Positions 11,388-23,640 of a DNA stretch of 64,000 bases are shown here, one piece after another (the first letter of the stretch is position 1; each line of letters opens with the position of its first letter). Under the pieces are notes generated by a model. It saw nothing but the letters and a program-made list of their open reading frames with translations, was not told where the DNA came from and searched no databases. Both the position numbers and the translations under genes were made by a program. Origin of the DNA: Spirometra erinaceieuropaei (Eukaryota > Platyhelminthes > Cestoda > Diphyllobothriidea > Diphyllobothriidae); assembly GCA_902702965.1 (NCBI GenBank), contig CACRXP010000725.1, forward strand, positions 259,065-323,064, given 5' to 3'.

Positions 11388-14027
11388 TCTGAGTTATGAA
11401 TCACAAATTTCAAAGGAATAATTGTGTTTTATGCGGATCAGTCCACATACAGTTTGTAACATATAAATGTCGAATGGTTTAGCGTGATAAATAAAAACAA
11501 ATTTCATTTCCCATATTTGTTACTTGCCCGTGTTCTTGTAAGGACCTGTATACTATGGCATTTATACAAATTACCAATAACGGCATTTTACGTTAACTGT
11601 CCTCCGCTTCAACTTAGGAATGAAGCAACGCATTTGCCTAAGGCAAATATCTGTTCTCTATAAAAAACCCAAAGTAAAGGATGTCTGCTTGGAAGGAAGT
11701 AAGAACTGAAAAAAACTTCGCTGAGCTAGACAGGCGGTAAGCAAACGGAAGGCAGTCAGATAGCAGCAGCCCGTCGTCATGGGATTTTTGTTCTCATTTA
11801 CGTCATCTATTATGATTCCTGTAGAGGGGTGCCAAAGTTCATATGGTCAAGGCTGTGATTCTTTGGCGTCGGATGCAAACACGGCATCCACAACAGCTTG
11901 CTAAAACTATGACACCTTTTGGTTACGCCTTATACTACAGTGGCGATATTAGTTATGCCAGTGAACGCGATAACTAATTCAGAGTTCCAAGTTCGGACCT
12001 GAATTATCGAATTTCTATATATATACCCCAGGGGTTTTCAAGACTTCCTAGTTCAGAACCAGCCTTTACAGCCTAAAGTAGTTGTAAGTCGATGTATATG
12101 ATTCCTTGAGACAGGGTTTTCTTACGGCTGTTTAATCACCTAACACACTGGCCTCTACACTGCTCGCCATAATTTATGTCCGTGCCTTCAAAAATGAAGC
12201 GGATCGGATGGTCGCGACACGTTTTTCTTCAGAAGTATTTGCGTCTACCGGCAACGGCTCGAAGGTCGGTTTAACTGATGCGAATGTCGACTGTATATCA
12301 TGGTGAACAACTAACTCATTAGTCCAACCAGTCCGTCATCGAAGCCAACTCATGACCCAAGAAAGTCATTAGGTCAAAAAACGATCAGATAATTGAGCCA
12401 ATGCGGAAATCAAATTATTAAAATTAGGATTACAATAATCAACAAGTGCGAAAGTAACTACATTCAGTTATTTTAAGGAGGTTCCGCGTACTACTCTTGT
12501 CGAAAGGAGTATTTAGTGAGGTGTGATACGTAAACGCCAATCTACATTAATTACAAAGCTCTAAAGGTTATTTCTGCTTTGGCCTATAGTCACGTTATTA
12601 TGGCATCCTATCATTCAAATCGTTTTTGAATCTTCCGATTAAAATACGAGATTGTGTCTAGGTACTCGTTTCATTTAAATCTTAGACTGCGGTATGATTG
12701 TTCAACCACGGTTCAGAAGTCAGAAATAACCATCACAGACCTCCTCATCATTGGCAGTATATATTTACCATTGTTTACTCTTATGACAGCAAGTGTTTGG
12801 CAGATTTGGGACCACTTGAGTCGTCAGTGGTCCTTCCTGTCCAGTTGCCGATGAAAAATATCTTAATGTTCAGCATTACCGAGCAATTTGTGCTACCTGC
12901 GTCTCGCATAAAATATAAACAACTAAATTAATTTCAGAACAAAGTTGATTGGAGCTACGTTTCCATTATATCATTCCCTTCGGTTGCAGTGTGTGGCCGA
13001 ACGCGAATATCTTAAAGAACTCTATCCTAACTATCAAAATGTCACGCGGCACCCATTTTGTCTGAATTTGATGTCCTACCTGGGTGCTGTTTTCAAACAC
13101 ATAATTTCATAAAATTTGCAGAGTTCCTTGATTTGGGTAATGCTTAGCAATTAACCTTGAGGCGCAGAGTGCGGTCTAAGGTAAATCAGACCACTAAACA
13201 TGAGGAAGACAATGCGATATGAAGTTCCCTACATTTTATCCAGTATTTGTCTTTACTAGCGAATATTTGGTGATTCAACATAATCAGCTATTATATGCGT
13301 TATTGGCTCGTTTGTTGCTCATGGGCGTGCGCGACATGTAGGCCCGACCGGAGACACAATTTCTGTCTTTTTATGGATCATAGCGGCAACTTGTCCGATT
13401 ATTATTCGCATTATAAGTCATTGTGCCTAAAAAGATCCCGTCCCTCCGTTGTGATTGCGCCTTGGACAGTTTAAAATACCGTGCTATGGCGATCAGAGCA
13501 CATATTCATCATACACTCCTATGTTTCCGATGGGATTACTGGTTTATTCATGAAGACAGTGATAATCAAATCGGATTATGATGTTTATATTGATGAATGT
13601 TATGTCAGAAGCATAATCCTGTCTGGTTAATTACTAAGTCGTGCAGAATACATTCATATTATTGGTGTTCATAGCACTCCTCAGCGTCACAGTACATCTT
13701 ACGAGATTCAGTCCAGTCACTCAAACAAAAGATAGACATATAATCCTGAGATTGGCCGTATTCGGCTCAAATGTTTAACTTCTTTTCCGTAGGCAAAATA
13801 AGGAGCTGCGAAGCTTGCACTATGAGCTGCCAGTTGGGTGTAGAAAGTGTCAACTGACTGGCTAAACGGATCCTGGATTCGTTTTATTTTTTTCTGCCTG
13901 GGTTATTACAGCGGGTATTCCTGGCTCCATTATTAGAGGACGAGGAAACAGTACATGCGCCGTGCGCGTAGACTACACCCGCGTTTCGATAGCCACTGCC
14001 TCCCCGATTATTTATAGTTATCTTTTG
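11388..14027. other. Long spacer, no gene recognised
   Basis: No family motif and no chain of splice-bounded frames was found. Short open frames near 12654-12931 overlap one another in two frames and look like chance. Confidence 0.45.
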
Positions 14028-14177
14028 TTAGTCGGAGGGAAGAATGAGTAGATGCCATCGAAGTCTGCCTTGTAGTAAATAAGGTGTCGCAAATATATCA
14101 CCTCTGCCCCTAGGGACTGCGCTCAACGGCGTCTTATGCGACAGATGAACGATCGGCACATCAAAGGCGGGGGAGTA
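14028..14177 (-). CDS. Weak candidate terminal exon, unknown protein
   Basis: On the minus strand an acceptor (CTTTTTTGCACATACAG) is followed by a 49-codon frame ending in TAA, with blocks such as FDVPIVHLSHKTPL and RGRGDIFATPYL. It starts in phase 0, so it does not follow the other minus-strand candidate exons directly. It could be an alternative last exon, belong to another transcript, or be chance. Confidence 0.2.
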   Translation of the reverse strand, partial: YSPAFDVPIVHLSHKTPLSAVPRGRGDIFATPYLLQGRLRWHLLILPSD

Positions 14178-14371
14178 CTGTATGTGCAAAAAAGATCCCT
14201 TTGAATGTTGTTGAGATGGTTCCTCCGTTATAATATATCCGCATATACAACTGCCTTTCAAAAAAACTCCTAGTTTTTCAAGTGTGATCAACTGTGTTCT
14301 AGCGTTCAGTTTTTTATATATAAAGGTTCAAAAAATATTGTTCGATTGGCTAAAAATAGGCAAGAACGAAG

Positions 14372-14520
14372 CTAAAATGAGAACACATGGACACGTCCGA
14401 AAGGCAAAAGCCGACTTATCATAATACGCCATAGTATACTTTTAGTGATGTTAATTTTAAAATATGCTCCACCACGACTGGAATCTGGCAAGGCAAAACA
14501 AGCCATCTTATTTCCAAAGT
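14372..14520 (-). CDS. Candidate 3' exon of the minus-strand gene model
   Basis: An ATCAAATTAG acceptor gives a frame that enters with two bases, exactly the phase left by the exon at 14642-14890. The putative intron between them is 121 bp and begins GTAAGT. The frame contains ALPDSSRGGAYFKINIT and stops with TAG. The acceptor's pyrimidine tract is weak, and the real end could be a donor inside this interval. The protein is unknown. Confidence 0.27.
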
Positions 14521-14641
14521 CTAATTTGATATAGACAATGGGACGGTTAATGTCATCTTATCAATTTTGAGATCTGCCTTAAGTAGTGGGTTGTTTTGAA
14601 AGCAAACTTGAAAATTGCCGGCAAAATATTTTGAAACTTAC

Positions 14642-14890
14642 CAATAAAGTAAATATGGCACAGGCGTTGGGATTTGCTGCGGGATATTTGTGGCATCAAG
14701 TGGGATAGGTTGAGAAACAGTTTGTAGGCAGGCGGCTTAGTGAAACAGTCCACTAATAGCTGCATTGGTGCCGTCTCCTGGGGTATTTGGCAGTACGTGT
14801 AGGCTCTTGAGTCTGAGGTCTGGAAAGAACAGTCAGACGGGTAATATTGCAGAACAGACATGAAATTGTCATAATTTAGTTCCGCAAATC
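14642..14890 (-). CDS. Best candidate host exon (249 bp, phase 1-1)
   Basis: A strong acceptor (a CT-rich tract, then TTTCTTTGTTAG) and a consensus donor (TTG/GTAAGT) bound a 249-bp block that stays open in one minus frame. The peptide has an ordinary, cysteine-containing composition, for example FAELNYDNFMSVLQYYP, then QETAPMQLLVDCF and LNLSHLMPQ. It enters with two bases and leaves with one, so it is symmetric (phase 1-1). I know no family with this sequence. It is the most convincing exon in the window on splice signals. The neighbouring candidates at 18218 and 14372 have compatible phases. Confidence 0.5.
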
Positions 14891-14965
14891 CTAACAAAGA
14901 AAAAACGAGGGAAAGAAAATAGTGATTTTGATATTTCAAATGTTGAAATTCCAATCAGACGGGTA

Positions 14966-15120
14966 CAGTAGATGTGCCGAAATTCTGAAATGCATTTTTG
15001 GCTCGAAAAGATGGCTTAGGTGGCATGGTAACACTAATCCCCACACAGCTTACTCCTTGTAATAAATTCGCTATTTTAGAATGCCAGCACTGATTGACCT
15101 TATTTACCACCGTAAAAATA
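14966..15120 (+). mobile_element. palMITE-related fragment, left end only
   Basis: After a TA it begins 'cagtagatg' and shares 'gccgaaattctgaaatgc' with the left arm of the palindromic MITE, then diverges. The assembly gap at 15252 may hide the rest. Confidence 0.45.
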
Positions 15121-15251
15121 ACAGTAAAAATGATTGCTTGTGTAGTTTTATTGTTCTTATGGATTTACGACGCCCATATAAATTGAAATATATTTATAGA
15201 TACTGTGCGTATGAATATTCATTTTGTTGCTGTTAACAAATGCGATTACGT

Positions 15252-15335
15252 NNNNNNNNNNNNNNNNNNNNNNNNNNNNNNNNNNNNNNNNNNNNNNNNN
15301 NNNNNNNNNNNNNNNNNNNNNNNNNNNNNNNNNNN
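15252..15335. other. Assembly gap (84 N)
   Basis: Bases are unknown. The reading frames that appear to cross it are artefacts. Confidence 1.
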
Positions 15336-15432
15336 TTATGAACGCATACCGGTCATCTACCCAACAGATCAATGAATTCTACAAAATATGCCAAACAACT
15401 AACAAAACAAAAAAACCGACAGGGCAACGGAC

Positions 15433-15600
15433 TCGTGGCCCGGTGGGTAGAGGCGTGGACTTCTAAACCAACAGGTCACGAGTTCGAGGCTCGGGTGTTC
15501 CACACTTCGGGCTTGGGTATGGCTGGCTGACGACGGCTAATAAGCCAGAAATGGCCATTCCAGTCTCCCTTGTCTTAGTCGGTAATACCATTTCTGCCAA
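15433..15600 (+). mobile_element. tRNA-derived SINE copy
   Basis: A diverged tRNA-like head ('cgtggcccggtgggtagagg', with the B-box region near 15478-15492) is followed by the family body with the marker 'gacggctaataagccagaaa' and 'tctcccttgtctt'. It matches the better-preserved copy at 40510 and is older. The sequence after 15600 resembles the family tail. Confidence 0.75.
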
Positions 15601-15954
15601 CTAACATCTAATAGGCGAAGTGCGTTCACTAGCTACTCACTGGGATACTCTTTTCCCGCTATGCCTTAGAGTCCCATCCATAGCTCCCACGAGCAGTTCC
15701 GTAGCAATGGATCATTAGCGGCCATCTGAGCGGCCGTTTATGTACCGATACAACTTTGCCTGCATATACGTATATTATCTATAGTAGAGACCGCTCACCT
15801 ATCGCCTTACATAATCTACCGACCTAGTTGTACTTAGGTGCCCGATATATAGCAGCGAAGAGGTCAGCAGTGTAGGCCAAAAGAAGGATAACTTAAATGG
15901 CCTTTTAAGGCTTATCAACTGTCATAGGCCAGCCGTACCAGATTCTACCTTTAA

Positions 15955-16170
15955 ACGCCATTGGTTTAAAACCCGCGACCTGTTTTCGAGGAGTTCAATG
16001 CCCTGTTAATTGAGCCACGGGTTCACTATCTTGTCGATGGCGATTAAATGTATTATCTATGGCTTCAATTCCAAGGGTTTGCAAAACCTGGGTAAGGTAT
16101 GACTGACTGATGATATAGTATAAGCCAGAAATAGGCGTTCCGGTCTTCCTTGGTTTTTTGGCAATGTTAT
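15955..16170. mobile_element. SINE pieces in opposite orientations
   Basis: 15955-16025 reads as a minus-strand tRNA-like head ('attgagccacggg'). 16075-16170 reads as a plus-strand SINE body ('gtataagccagaaatagg'). The two halves are joined by about 50 bp, so this may be a rearranged inverted pair like the intact one at 40283-40787. Confidence 0.5.
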
Positions 16171-16735
16171 GCCTCCCATGCTTCATGTGCGGTCGTCTGC
16201 GAGGTTTTAGATGGAGCCCCCCTGTTGTGTGAAATCCTGGTGTTGTGTGTATGGGGGGCTAGGTCGTGCCGTGGCGCACGCAGTCATGGTCAGTCGACCA
16301 TGACAGCCACCGCACCCATTCCCCACTCCAGTCTGCTGACCGGCTCGGACAGCGGCTGGGGTGTGGGAGTTGGAAGGGAGAATGAGGTCGACGACTCAGC
16401 GCACTTTCTCTTCACTATAAACAATCTGACCGCGCTTGAAGCTATCACGGTGCGCTAAAAGTCGTGGCTTGGAAGGTTGCCAACTGACGGGGTAACTTGG
16501 ACCTTTTCCTTTACTGGAGGCGGTCTGAGAGTCAGGCTGCAATGGCTCCTTTTTAATGTGGCCTTTATGGCACTTCCACCACAGTGTGGGATCCGAGCAA
16601 GGCGTCGGCGGCACGCCCAGGTGCGGCTTCAGCCGTGTCAGCCTCCAAATCTCTGTTTTGTTGGTTGAAATCCTTGTCATTTGTTGTGTGGACCAGGGGG
16701 TGTGGTGTAACGCCAATGTGAGATTCCGTCCGCGC

Positions 16736-16925
16736 CATCCACCTGCGGCCTCCCTCGTCTCCGGTCTTCTTGACTCTGTCTTGACACCGGGCTCGTGCGA
16801 GGGAGGAGGAGGGAGTGTAGATAGATGCTACGCAAGTCTACGGTCACTATAAACAGCTGCGTAAGTCACCGTCCTTGCTCCCATTGCTGCTGCAACCGTG
16901 GGGCACACGGTGGACATCATCGAAA
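16736..16925 (+). repeat. Repeat family N copy
   Basis: Shared blocks are 'gtctccggtcttcttgactc', 'atgctacgcaagtctac', 'cactataaac' and 'cacacggtggacatc'. The same order occurs at 38850, 59825 and, inverted, at 23395. No protein is encoded. The flanking GC-rich stretch 16200-16735 has several overlapping open frames in different frames and is probably related repeat rather than a gene. Confidence 0.6.
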
Positions 16926-18217
16926 CCGATGGTCGAACTGTCAGATAGAGCCGCCAAACACCATTAGACAAGTTTATCCCCTAATGCGATCACTGAGTAT
17001 ATTGATGAGCGAAATCATTGTGTTCAGTGACTATCGCAGCAGTTGGTGGGCGCTTTTTACATGAACAATTTGAGGCGACTTTGAGCGGATGAACAGCTGC
17101 TCAATGATGAGCAAATTTTTAGGAATAAATCTAATTGAAGAACTGCTAAGGACGGCTAGGGATTATAGACAATAACTGATACCCGAGAAACAGTTTTTGA
17201 TTTAAGCATTGGCCGTTATTACTTCACCGTAACTTGATGTTTGCATAAATATACCCAGCTAATAGTAATGCGTTCACCGCTGGCATTACATGACGCAGAA
17301 AAAGGGGGTATGCTCGAAAATTGCTAAGTCTAGCTTTGATAGCCATTTCAGAGTACATAATATAAGTTGCGCATCGTAAATAGGGGGTTATATTCCAAGT
17401 TTGCGCGTTGAGAAAATATCGGTTATCTGAGCGATTGAAGGCAGTTCGTGCGCACCCACAATTTCCTCGGTAATCTGCAAATAAGAGATGGCTGATAGTT
17501 AAAACTTAAACGGTCGCGGCATTCTGCAGCAATGGTTGACTAGCGGTCGGTCCACAGGGATAAATAAACGTCGCTGTAACTGTTCTCCGTAACGAACAAA
17601 AGGGTAAAGGCCCGAGGGCTTACTGAATAACCTAATACAGGGGGTAGAATTAAATGTGATATAGGCGAGTTGCGTTTCGATTTTCAATGAGTGAGCGGCA
17701 GTCCGTAGTTTGGATTCTAGAGTTTATGTTAAGATACAGCACCAACGTCGCTGTTAAATGCATATGGCCAAATGCATGCGGCATACTTCTTACAAAATTG
17801 TTACTTATTTGCAAAAATCTTTCCAAAAGAGGGCTGACATCTTGTAAAAAACTGTAAAATATCCTATTTCTTCTGGTTGCTGTTACACTGATGTGGAAAT
17901 TAATAAGTGCCTCGATCAAGAGAATTTGTGTATAAAACAATTGAATTTTGTTTTTTTGGTTCAAATATTTGATGCCACGGTGTTTTTATCCAATTTTGTA
18001 AGTAGTGCGTAGGTTTGACTTTCAACAAATAACTAATTTTCCATGTAAGCAGATGAAAACTGTGTTTAATAGACATCGTCGGAATATCAACATTTGATCC
18101 GACGTAATATTGCAAATTCTCATACTTGGATCAATGTTCTAAAAACCAGCTTTATAGCCTTGCAAATTAAAGACAGGTTAGAAGCAAATTGATCCTATAT
18201 GGATTTACATTTGAAAC
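16926..18217. other. Spacer with one doubtful exon
   Basis: A minus-strand block at 17794-17887 has an acceptor (TTTCCACATCAG) and a TTT/GTAAGA donor, and encodes FYSFLQDVSPLLERFLQ. Its entry phase (one base) does not fit the exon at 18218, so I do not count it in the gene model. Nothing else is recognised. Confidence 0.3.
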
Positions 18218-18416
18218 CTGTAATCACAAGTAGACGGGTCCGAATAGGCGGTTGGTATAAGGAGGTGTGCTCGTTAAAACAAAAGTGATATTTGCCTGAT
18301 GCTTCGCATTTCGCTATAACCATGCTCTCGAATGGGGAACCCAAACACCAGGAAAATAAATCTGCGCTTCCTTCGAGCGCATTCTGATCAGCTGTGTTGT
18401 TGAAACTGCCGCGTGC
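18218..18416 (-). CDS. Candidate internal exon of the minus-strand gene model
   Basis: A TTCTTCTTTGAG-type tract and TTTGTCAG acceptor precede a 199-bp frame starting in phase 0 (ARGSFNNTADQNALEG; later FSWCLGSPFESMVIAKC). It ends at ACAG/GTTTCA, a weak donor, leaving one base. The next candidate, at 14642-14890, enters with two bases, so the join gives a Gly codon. The composition looks protein-like, but the family is unknown. The 3.3-kb intron would be normal for a flatworm. Confidence 0.35.
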
Positions 18417-20975
18417 CTGACAAACGTTGCACTCAAAGAAGAAACAAACACATTTCATGCATTAGTATCTCGTTCCTTGAATCCGACGATATGTTGCACC
18501 CCTAAATACCCAGCAAACTTTTACTTCGGCACTACGACCCCTTTAGTGTCGGTACATTGCTTGCCGATACTATTATGTAAAGCCGAACAATTTCTTCGCC
18601 TTTATTTTGTCCCTTGAGATGATTCTGCCTTCGTAACACAGCTCGGGTGTGCACTCTGTACGAAGATGTGGGAAGCATTGCCTAAAATGACAGCTTTGGC
18701 TTCTAAATTATGAGAGTTTCTAACACTGGTTGCTTTGAACATGATTTTAAGTCTACGTATATATGGGAGCTCTTCGAATTTTTAAACTAACGGTCACGTA
18801 CGTAATGACTTGAATTTTCCTAGTTTACCTGACACTTTCTGATTGCACATTTACTTTAGATTGTATAAATGTCATTAACTGTAAAGTTTGTTTAGGTAAA
18901 GACAGTTCTAAGAGGCTGCAGTGGCTTCATTTTCATCTAAAGAACAGTCAGCGAAATGTGTGCCCCATAATTTGGTCAGAAACGTGCAAAAAATTAGAGG
19001 AAAAAAACATTATATTAAACTTCACTTAATCATACCTTTGAAATTATATTTTACACGCGTGGATTTTCGAAATTCTTCTTTACCTGTCACAAAGAGTTGT
19101 ATATTTAGTTTTGGATATAGTTACCGAAACACTGTATTTTGTTACCACCCTCTTTGAATACTTGTATGATGATTTTCAAAGTTTACTACTGAAGGGCCAA
19201 TTCGTCGTCTGTGATGTCCAAGTTAATTCAAAATTTTTAAAAATAAATGAAGTCGTTACTACTTAACGTCTAGCAGCCGAAGACACTTACGATCACGGAC
19301 TGGTCGCATTTACCTTAATTACCAGTACGAACGTAGCATGCATTCCTGCAATGACTATTTTGTCCCGAGTTTCTAAGATCGCGTTTACAGATCTGAACGA
19401 CAAGAGGATTTAGCGGAATATCTTAAATATTTAATTAGTCTTAATGATGTTTTTTGTAATTTCGTCGACAACTGCAGCTGAAATCGGTGTTTCGGTCTAC
19501 TAAATAACGATCCTGAATTACAGCCGGGTTACGTACAACTACCAAAGTAAGCTGGTAGCTAACTTCTTAACCTGCTCTATCCACGTTTAAAATCGACGCT
19601 TTAATGAGAGTGATCACTTTTTTAGATCATATGTTTCGTGTCAGTTATAGGTGCTTCAATGTAGTTTAACATGACTCCCAAATCCTATCAAGCCGGGTTT
19701 CGTGGAGGCCTTCCCACAAACTGATTTTTAAATGATATTAACCGTAGCGACTGCGAAATTTCCTGCAATAAATTAGCCGTAAACTACCTGTTTGGAAAGC
19801 TAAACCACGTACGTTTTAAAAACATCTATTGATTATTATCAACCCACAACGGTGCCCTTCCTGTTCGCGATATATATAAATATTGTCCACTGTGAGCTCG
19901 AGTATCTTAATGTTGTCCTTTGCAGCAAATAAATGAATCCTGGGCTAATTATTGGAATGCTTTTCCACCGACGCAATATGTTGTTGATATGTCTGCAAAC
20001 AAAGGCTGCTGTTGACATTTAAATGGCCCATCCAAACTATCGTATGATTTCAGGTAAACACTTCTTATTTAGAAGCCCTCAGTTTTAGGCTACTACTGGA
20101 GGTAATCTATCTATAAATGCCTAACGAGCGACTCCAAATGAACCGGTTGTATGACTGGTAATTTTTTTCAAAATAAGAGAGCCGGGAAGGGTTGATATAT
20201 TTTTTACAGTTTTGCGGTGCTGTGAATACTATTGCATCCCATTTATGTAGGCATTATCTAACTATCTGCTCCTTTTGGTCGAGCTAGGTTACAAGCACTC
20301 TCAGCAATAAAGAATGTCTTGTGACAACTTTAGGGAAGTTGGGGTTAGGAGGTCTAGTGTTAGGGTCAAGGATTGTCTTAAGGACAATTTTGGGCAAGAA
20401 AACAGACGCTTTATGGCACTCTCGTCTCGTGGTACCCTGTGGTCCCGCCGGTAATGGGTAAACCGCAGGTTCTATAAACGTTTTACCTATAAAAGGCTAC
20501 CTTTTACATCTGCCACAAGATTAGCAGCAGTATTCGTGTACCTACACCCGCACCCAACCCTCCTTGTCTCAATTCAGTAGTATCTGCAGACAGTTTAATC
20601 AATTTTTTTTCAAAATCAGTCGCTCTAAGAAAATTGCATTTTCACGTTTAAGTATCCAATAAAATACTTATTCCTGCATAGATAAATGGACTAAGTAACC
20701 CATTACCCTACCAACAGTAGCTAACTCAACGACTCACGCTGATAACTGCGACGATGGGGTCGGATTCATAAAAATGACAAATGTCTGCATTAGGTTACAT
20801 GGAAGAATGGAAGATTCTTACCCAAAACACCTTATTTGTCGGCAAGACGCGGTTTGGGCAAACAAATATGAGGACATCTGAGACGAAAGCGACTAACTCC
20901 TTTGGCGAATTGGCTCTGAAACTATAAAGAAACACACTGTTAGCCAATCGCCTTAGGCGAAAATATAAGAAATAC
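18417..20975. other. Spacer or putative intron, nothing recognised
   Basis: AT-rich sequence without a family match. 20335-20400 carries a short run of GGTTAGG-like words, too degenerate to call a telomeric repeat. Confidence 0.45.
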
Positions 20976-21134
20976 TGCCGTTGCTGGAATTGTAATCAAA
21001 GTTCCCGTTTTACGGCTGACTAAGGGGAAAGCGCGGAGATTGGTCGTAGCAACTTCAGCCACAAAGTGTTGCTCAATAACCACAGTTTTGCGCGAATGGA
21101 CAAATAATGGATACGCCATATCAAAAAATATTGA
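20976..21134 (-). CDS. Candidate internal exon of the minus-strand gene model
   Basis: After GGAATTGCAG the minus frame runs 53 codons (FFDMAYPLFVHSRKTVV, then EVATTNLRAFPLVSRK) to a GCA/GTATTT donor, phase 0 to 0. Both neighbours in the model (24823-24890 upstream, 18218-18416 downstream) also meet it in phase 0. The donor is weak and the acceptor moderate. The protein is not recognised. Confidence 0.33.
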
Positions 21135-21884
21135 CTGCAATTCCGGAATGTGTTCTCAATTCAAGGAGCTCGCTTAGGCAGGGCCATCATACTAATTACC
21201 ATGCAGCGCAATTTAAAAATACTTCGGTCATCTCGGTGTGGTAACTTTTGAATCCACAAGCTTTTCTTGCTAATGCATACGTTACACTGATCAAAAAGAC
21301 CGCATTTATTGTCGATGCCCATATATATCTCAGAGATGGTAATACCATATTCAGGATAGCTTTTTGTCGATGATTCTGCTGCTGAATGAGATAGCTGCGA
21401 AGGATTCGGCTCTAAGTGGGTCCCACCGAGTTCTTTCTACGGCTTCTGGTGTTGTCTCCGAAGAATAATCAGGGTACGTATTTTAAGAATTATTGTATGC
21501 AGGCGGTAGAGTAAAGCGCCCTGTATGTCCTTTGTTGTCAGGTTCAAATTGACAATAAATATTTGAGTCAGAACAGATATCCTCTCTCCTGAAACCACAC
21601 CACATCCCAAAACAGGAATAGTTGCAAAACACTTTTAAGATACATGCTTAAATACAATAAAAAGAGAGCATAAAACAAAATGCATTCTTTCTTGTACTTT
21701 ATTGCAAAAAATATGTTTTCTTCGAATATTTTTACTTGGGGCTTCCAAACTACATGCTGCGCGCTTTCCACGCAAAAAATGATATTTTGGCTTAAGTTCT
21801 GTAGAAGATGTCAGATATCTGTCATAAACTTTACGATCAACGTGGCTGGAACTTTCCAGTAGACAAGCGCCCAAACAGCTGGAC

Positions 21885-22060
21885 GTGATTCACACATTCG
21901 GCAGCCGTTGATCCGCCCATCAGGGAGAGCGGCGAAGGCCCACCGGCGCACGCAACTTGCAACGAAAATCACAGCCGAGTAGCGAAAAGAGGGCACGTGA
22001 GCGCGCCAGCGGCCGGCTACTGAGAGGCCGAGGTCAATCCCCAGCCAGAAGGCAGGTCAA
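21885..22060. other. GC-rich patch, unclassified
   Basis: CpG-containing sequence stands out from the AT-rich surroundings. Both strands have short open frames, and none is recognised. It could be a promoter-proximal CpG patch or part of an unrecognised repeat. Confidence 0.25.
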
Positions 22061-22286
22061 AGTTCATTCGTCAAGCACGATTAATATACGAAGCACGCAG
22101 CCCGACAGAACAATTCTGGAACTGACGTCCCACCAGCTTGATGATGGAAACTAGGACGTTTTTGAGACGTCAGCACAAAACCCGTGGAGTCCAAGTAATC
22201 GTCACTTTATGTTCTTCGTCTTTTTTTGGGGACGATGAGTGAGGTAGTTTATTTTAGTGTTGACTGATAATTCATGTTAATATTTA

Positions 22287-22640
22287 CAGTAGATGGGCTA
22301 ACTCATGAAATGTCAACCTTAATTCCGAAATACGTTTTCGGCTCGAAAGTAGTGCTTAAATAGTTTTGTAACTTTAATCACTGTCCAGCAGAATTCCATG
22401 GTAATTCAGTTATTTCATGATTCTGATTTATGAGCGAACATTTTTCCGGTCGCTAACAAGAGCCACACTCTGTAATAAATATCTACTGATGGAATGTGAA
22501 TTTTTTCATCGGTCTTCGATACTCTTACAAATGCAAACTAATTTCAAAGAAAACATGCATAAAAGTATTCATTCCTTTTAAGCTGATAGAAAATTATGCC
22601 TTAACCCAATATTGTGCGAGGGTTGTAATCAAGGTTTCAA
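22287..22640 (+). mobile_element. Decayed palMITE relative
   Basis: TA and 'cagtagatgggctaactcat' followed by 'gaaatgtc' correspond to the terminal sequence of the 995-bp palindromic MITE. Internal phrases ('ttttcggctcgaaag', 'gcataaaagtattc') match another diverged copy at 34735. No right end was found. Confidence 0.45.
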
Positions 22641-23394
22641 ACAGTTTTCTATTTTAAGCTTTTTAGATTCGCGAAACGCCTGTTCAAGTAACATCGTGTG
22701 TTTGTCTTTACTCATGTATCTTGTAACGTTTACAGTAGAGCTCACATCTACTGCTGATTTTTACGAAACCTATACAGTCTTCTCTAAATAACGTCTGCAA
22801 ATTTATGATTTTCATCACAGGGAAAATATACAGTGTATATTTTAGAAAGTCTGAATGACATTGAAACGGCAGGACGGGTTCAAAATTATTTGGGAATTGA
22901 AAACGCCTTTTGAAATGAATAGTACAATTTTTGAGAATAAAATATAAAGGAGACGTGATGTTAAACCAGCTTAATGTACGAATGAATATCTTTGCGCATT
23001 TTTCTAAGAAAAAATGCTTTTATTCAGATATCAAAAATTAATGAAAACAATTATCCTACATAGTTAATAATGTTACGGAATTTTGTAGATGGCTGTTTTA
23101 GAAATTTTTGCGTTTCACGAGTTTGCGCATCTACGGTTTATATATACATATATATAAATGCATATCCCGAAAGTCTAATGAAATAATGCAAGCGTCAATT
23201 TATCCGAAAGCTGTGCAATCCGAGATCCTCTTCATTTTTGTGAATAGGCATTCATCTGCCGCAATCGTAGATTTATTGGCTGCTTACAAAGTCGAACTAA
23301 AAGCCACAGTTCCTAGGGACGAATTTCTCAAACAGAGAGGAAAAACCGTCCTCAAATATTATTCCAGAAGGAATGCTGTGCCATCATCGTTAGC
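22641..23394. other. Spacer, nothing recognised
   Basis: A 118-codon frame near 23108-23464 runs into the inverted repeat N copy and has no motif, so I do not call it. Confidence 0.4.
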
Positions 23395-23640
23395 CAATGT
23401 TTACGAGACGACAGTTCGACCGTCATTTCCGAGGATGTTCACCTTGTGCTCCATGACAAGTTAAACCAGACACTGTGACTTGCGTTCGAATTAGTATATA
23501 GTGAAAGTGTACTTGCCCTGCACCTACCGCACACTCCTCTCCCCCACCTGGGCCCGGTGATGGGACAGAGTCAAGAAAATCAAAGGCGGGGGAAGGCGCA
23601 GGTGGACGACACGGTCGAGCCCGCACCTTGACGCTCCACT
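23395..23640 (-). repeat. Repeat family N copy, inverted
   Basis: On the minus strand it shows 'caggtgcgcc'-like and 'ttcttgactctgtcc' blocks, the 'cactatat' region, and at its far end the 'ggtcgaactgtc' block seen at 16925 and 39045. More diverged than the other copies. Confidence 0.5.

Noticed and set aside
15157..15466. Open frames on both strands across 15252-15335
   Set aside because: They cross an assembly gap of 84 N, so the continuity is not real.
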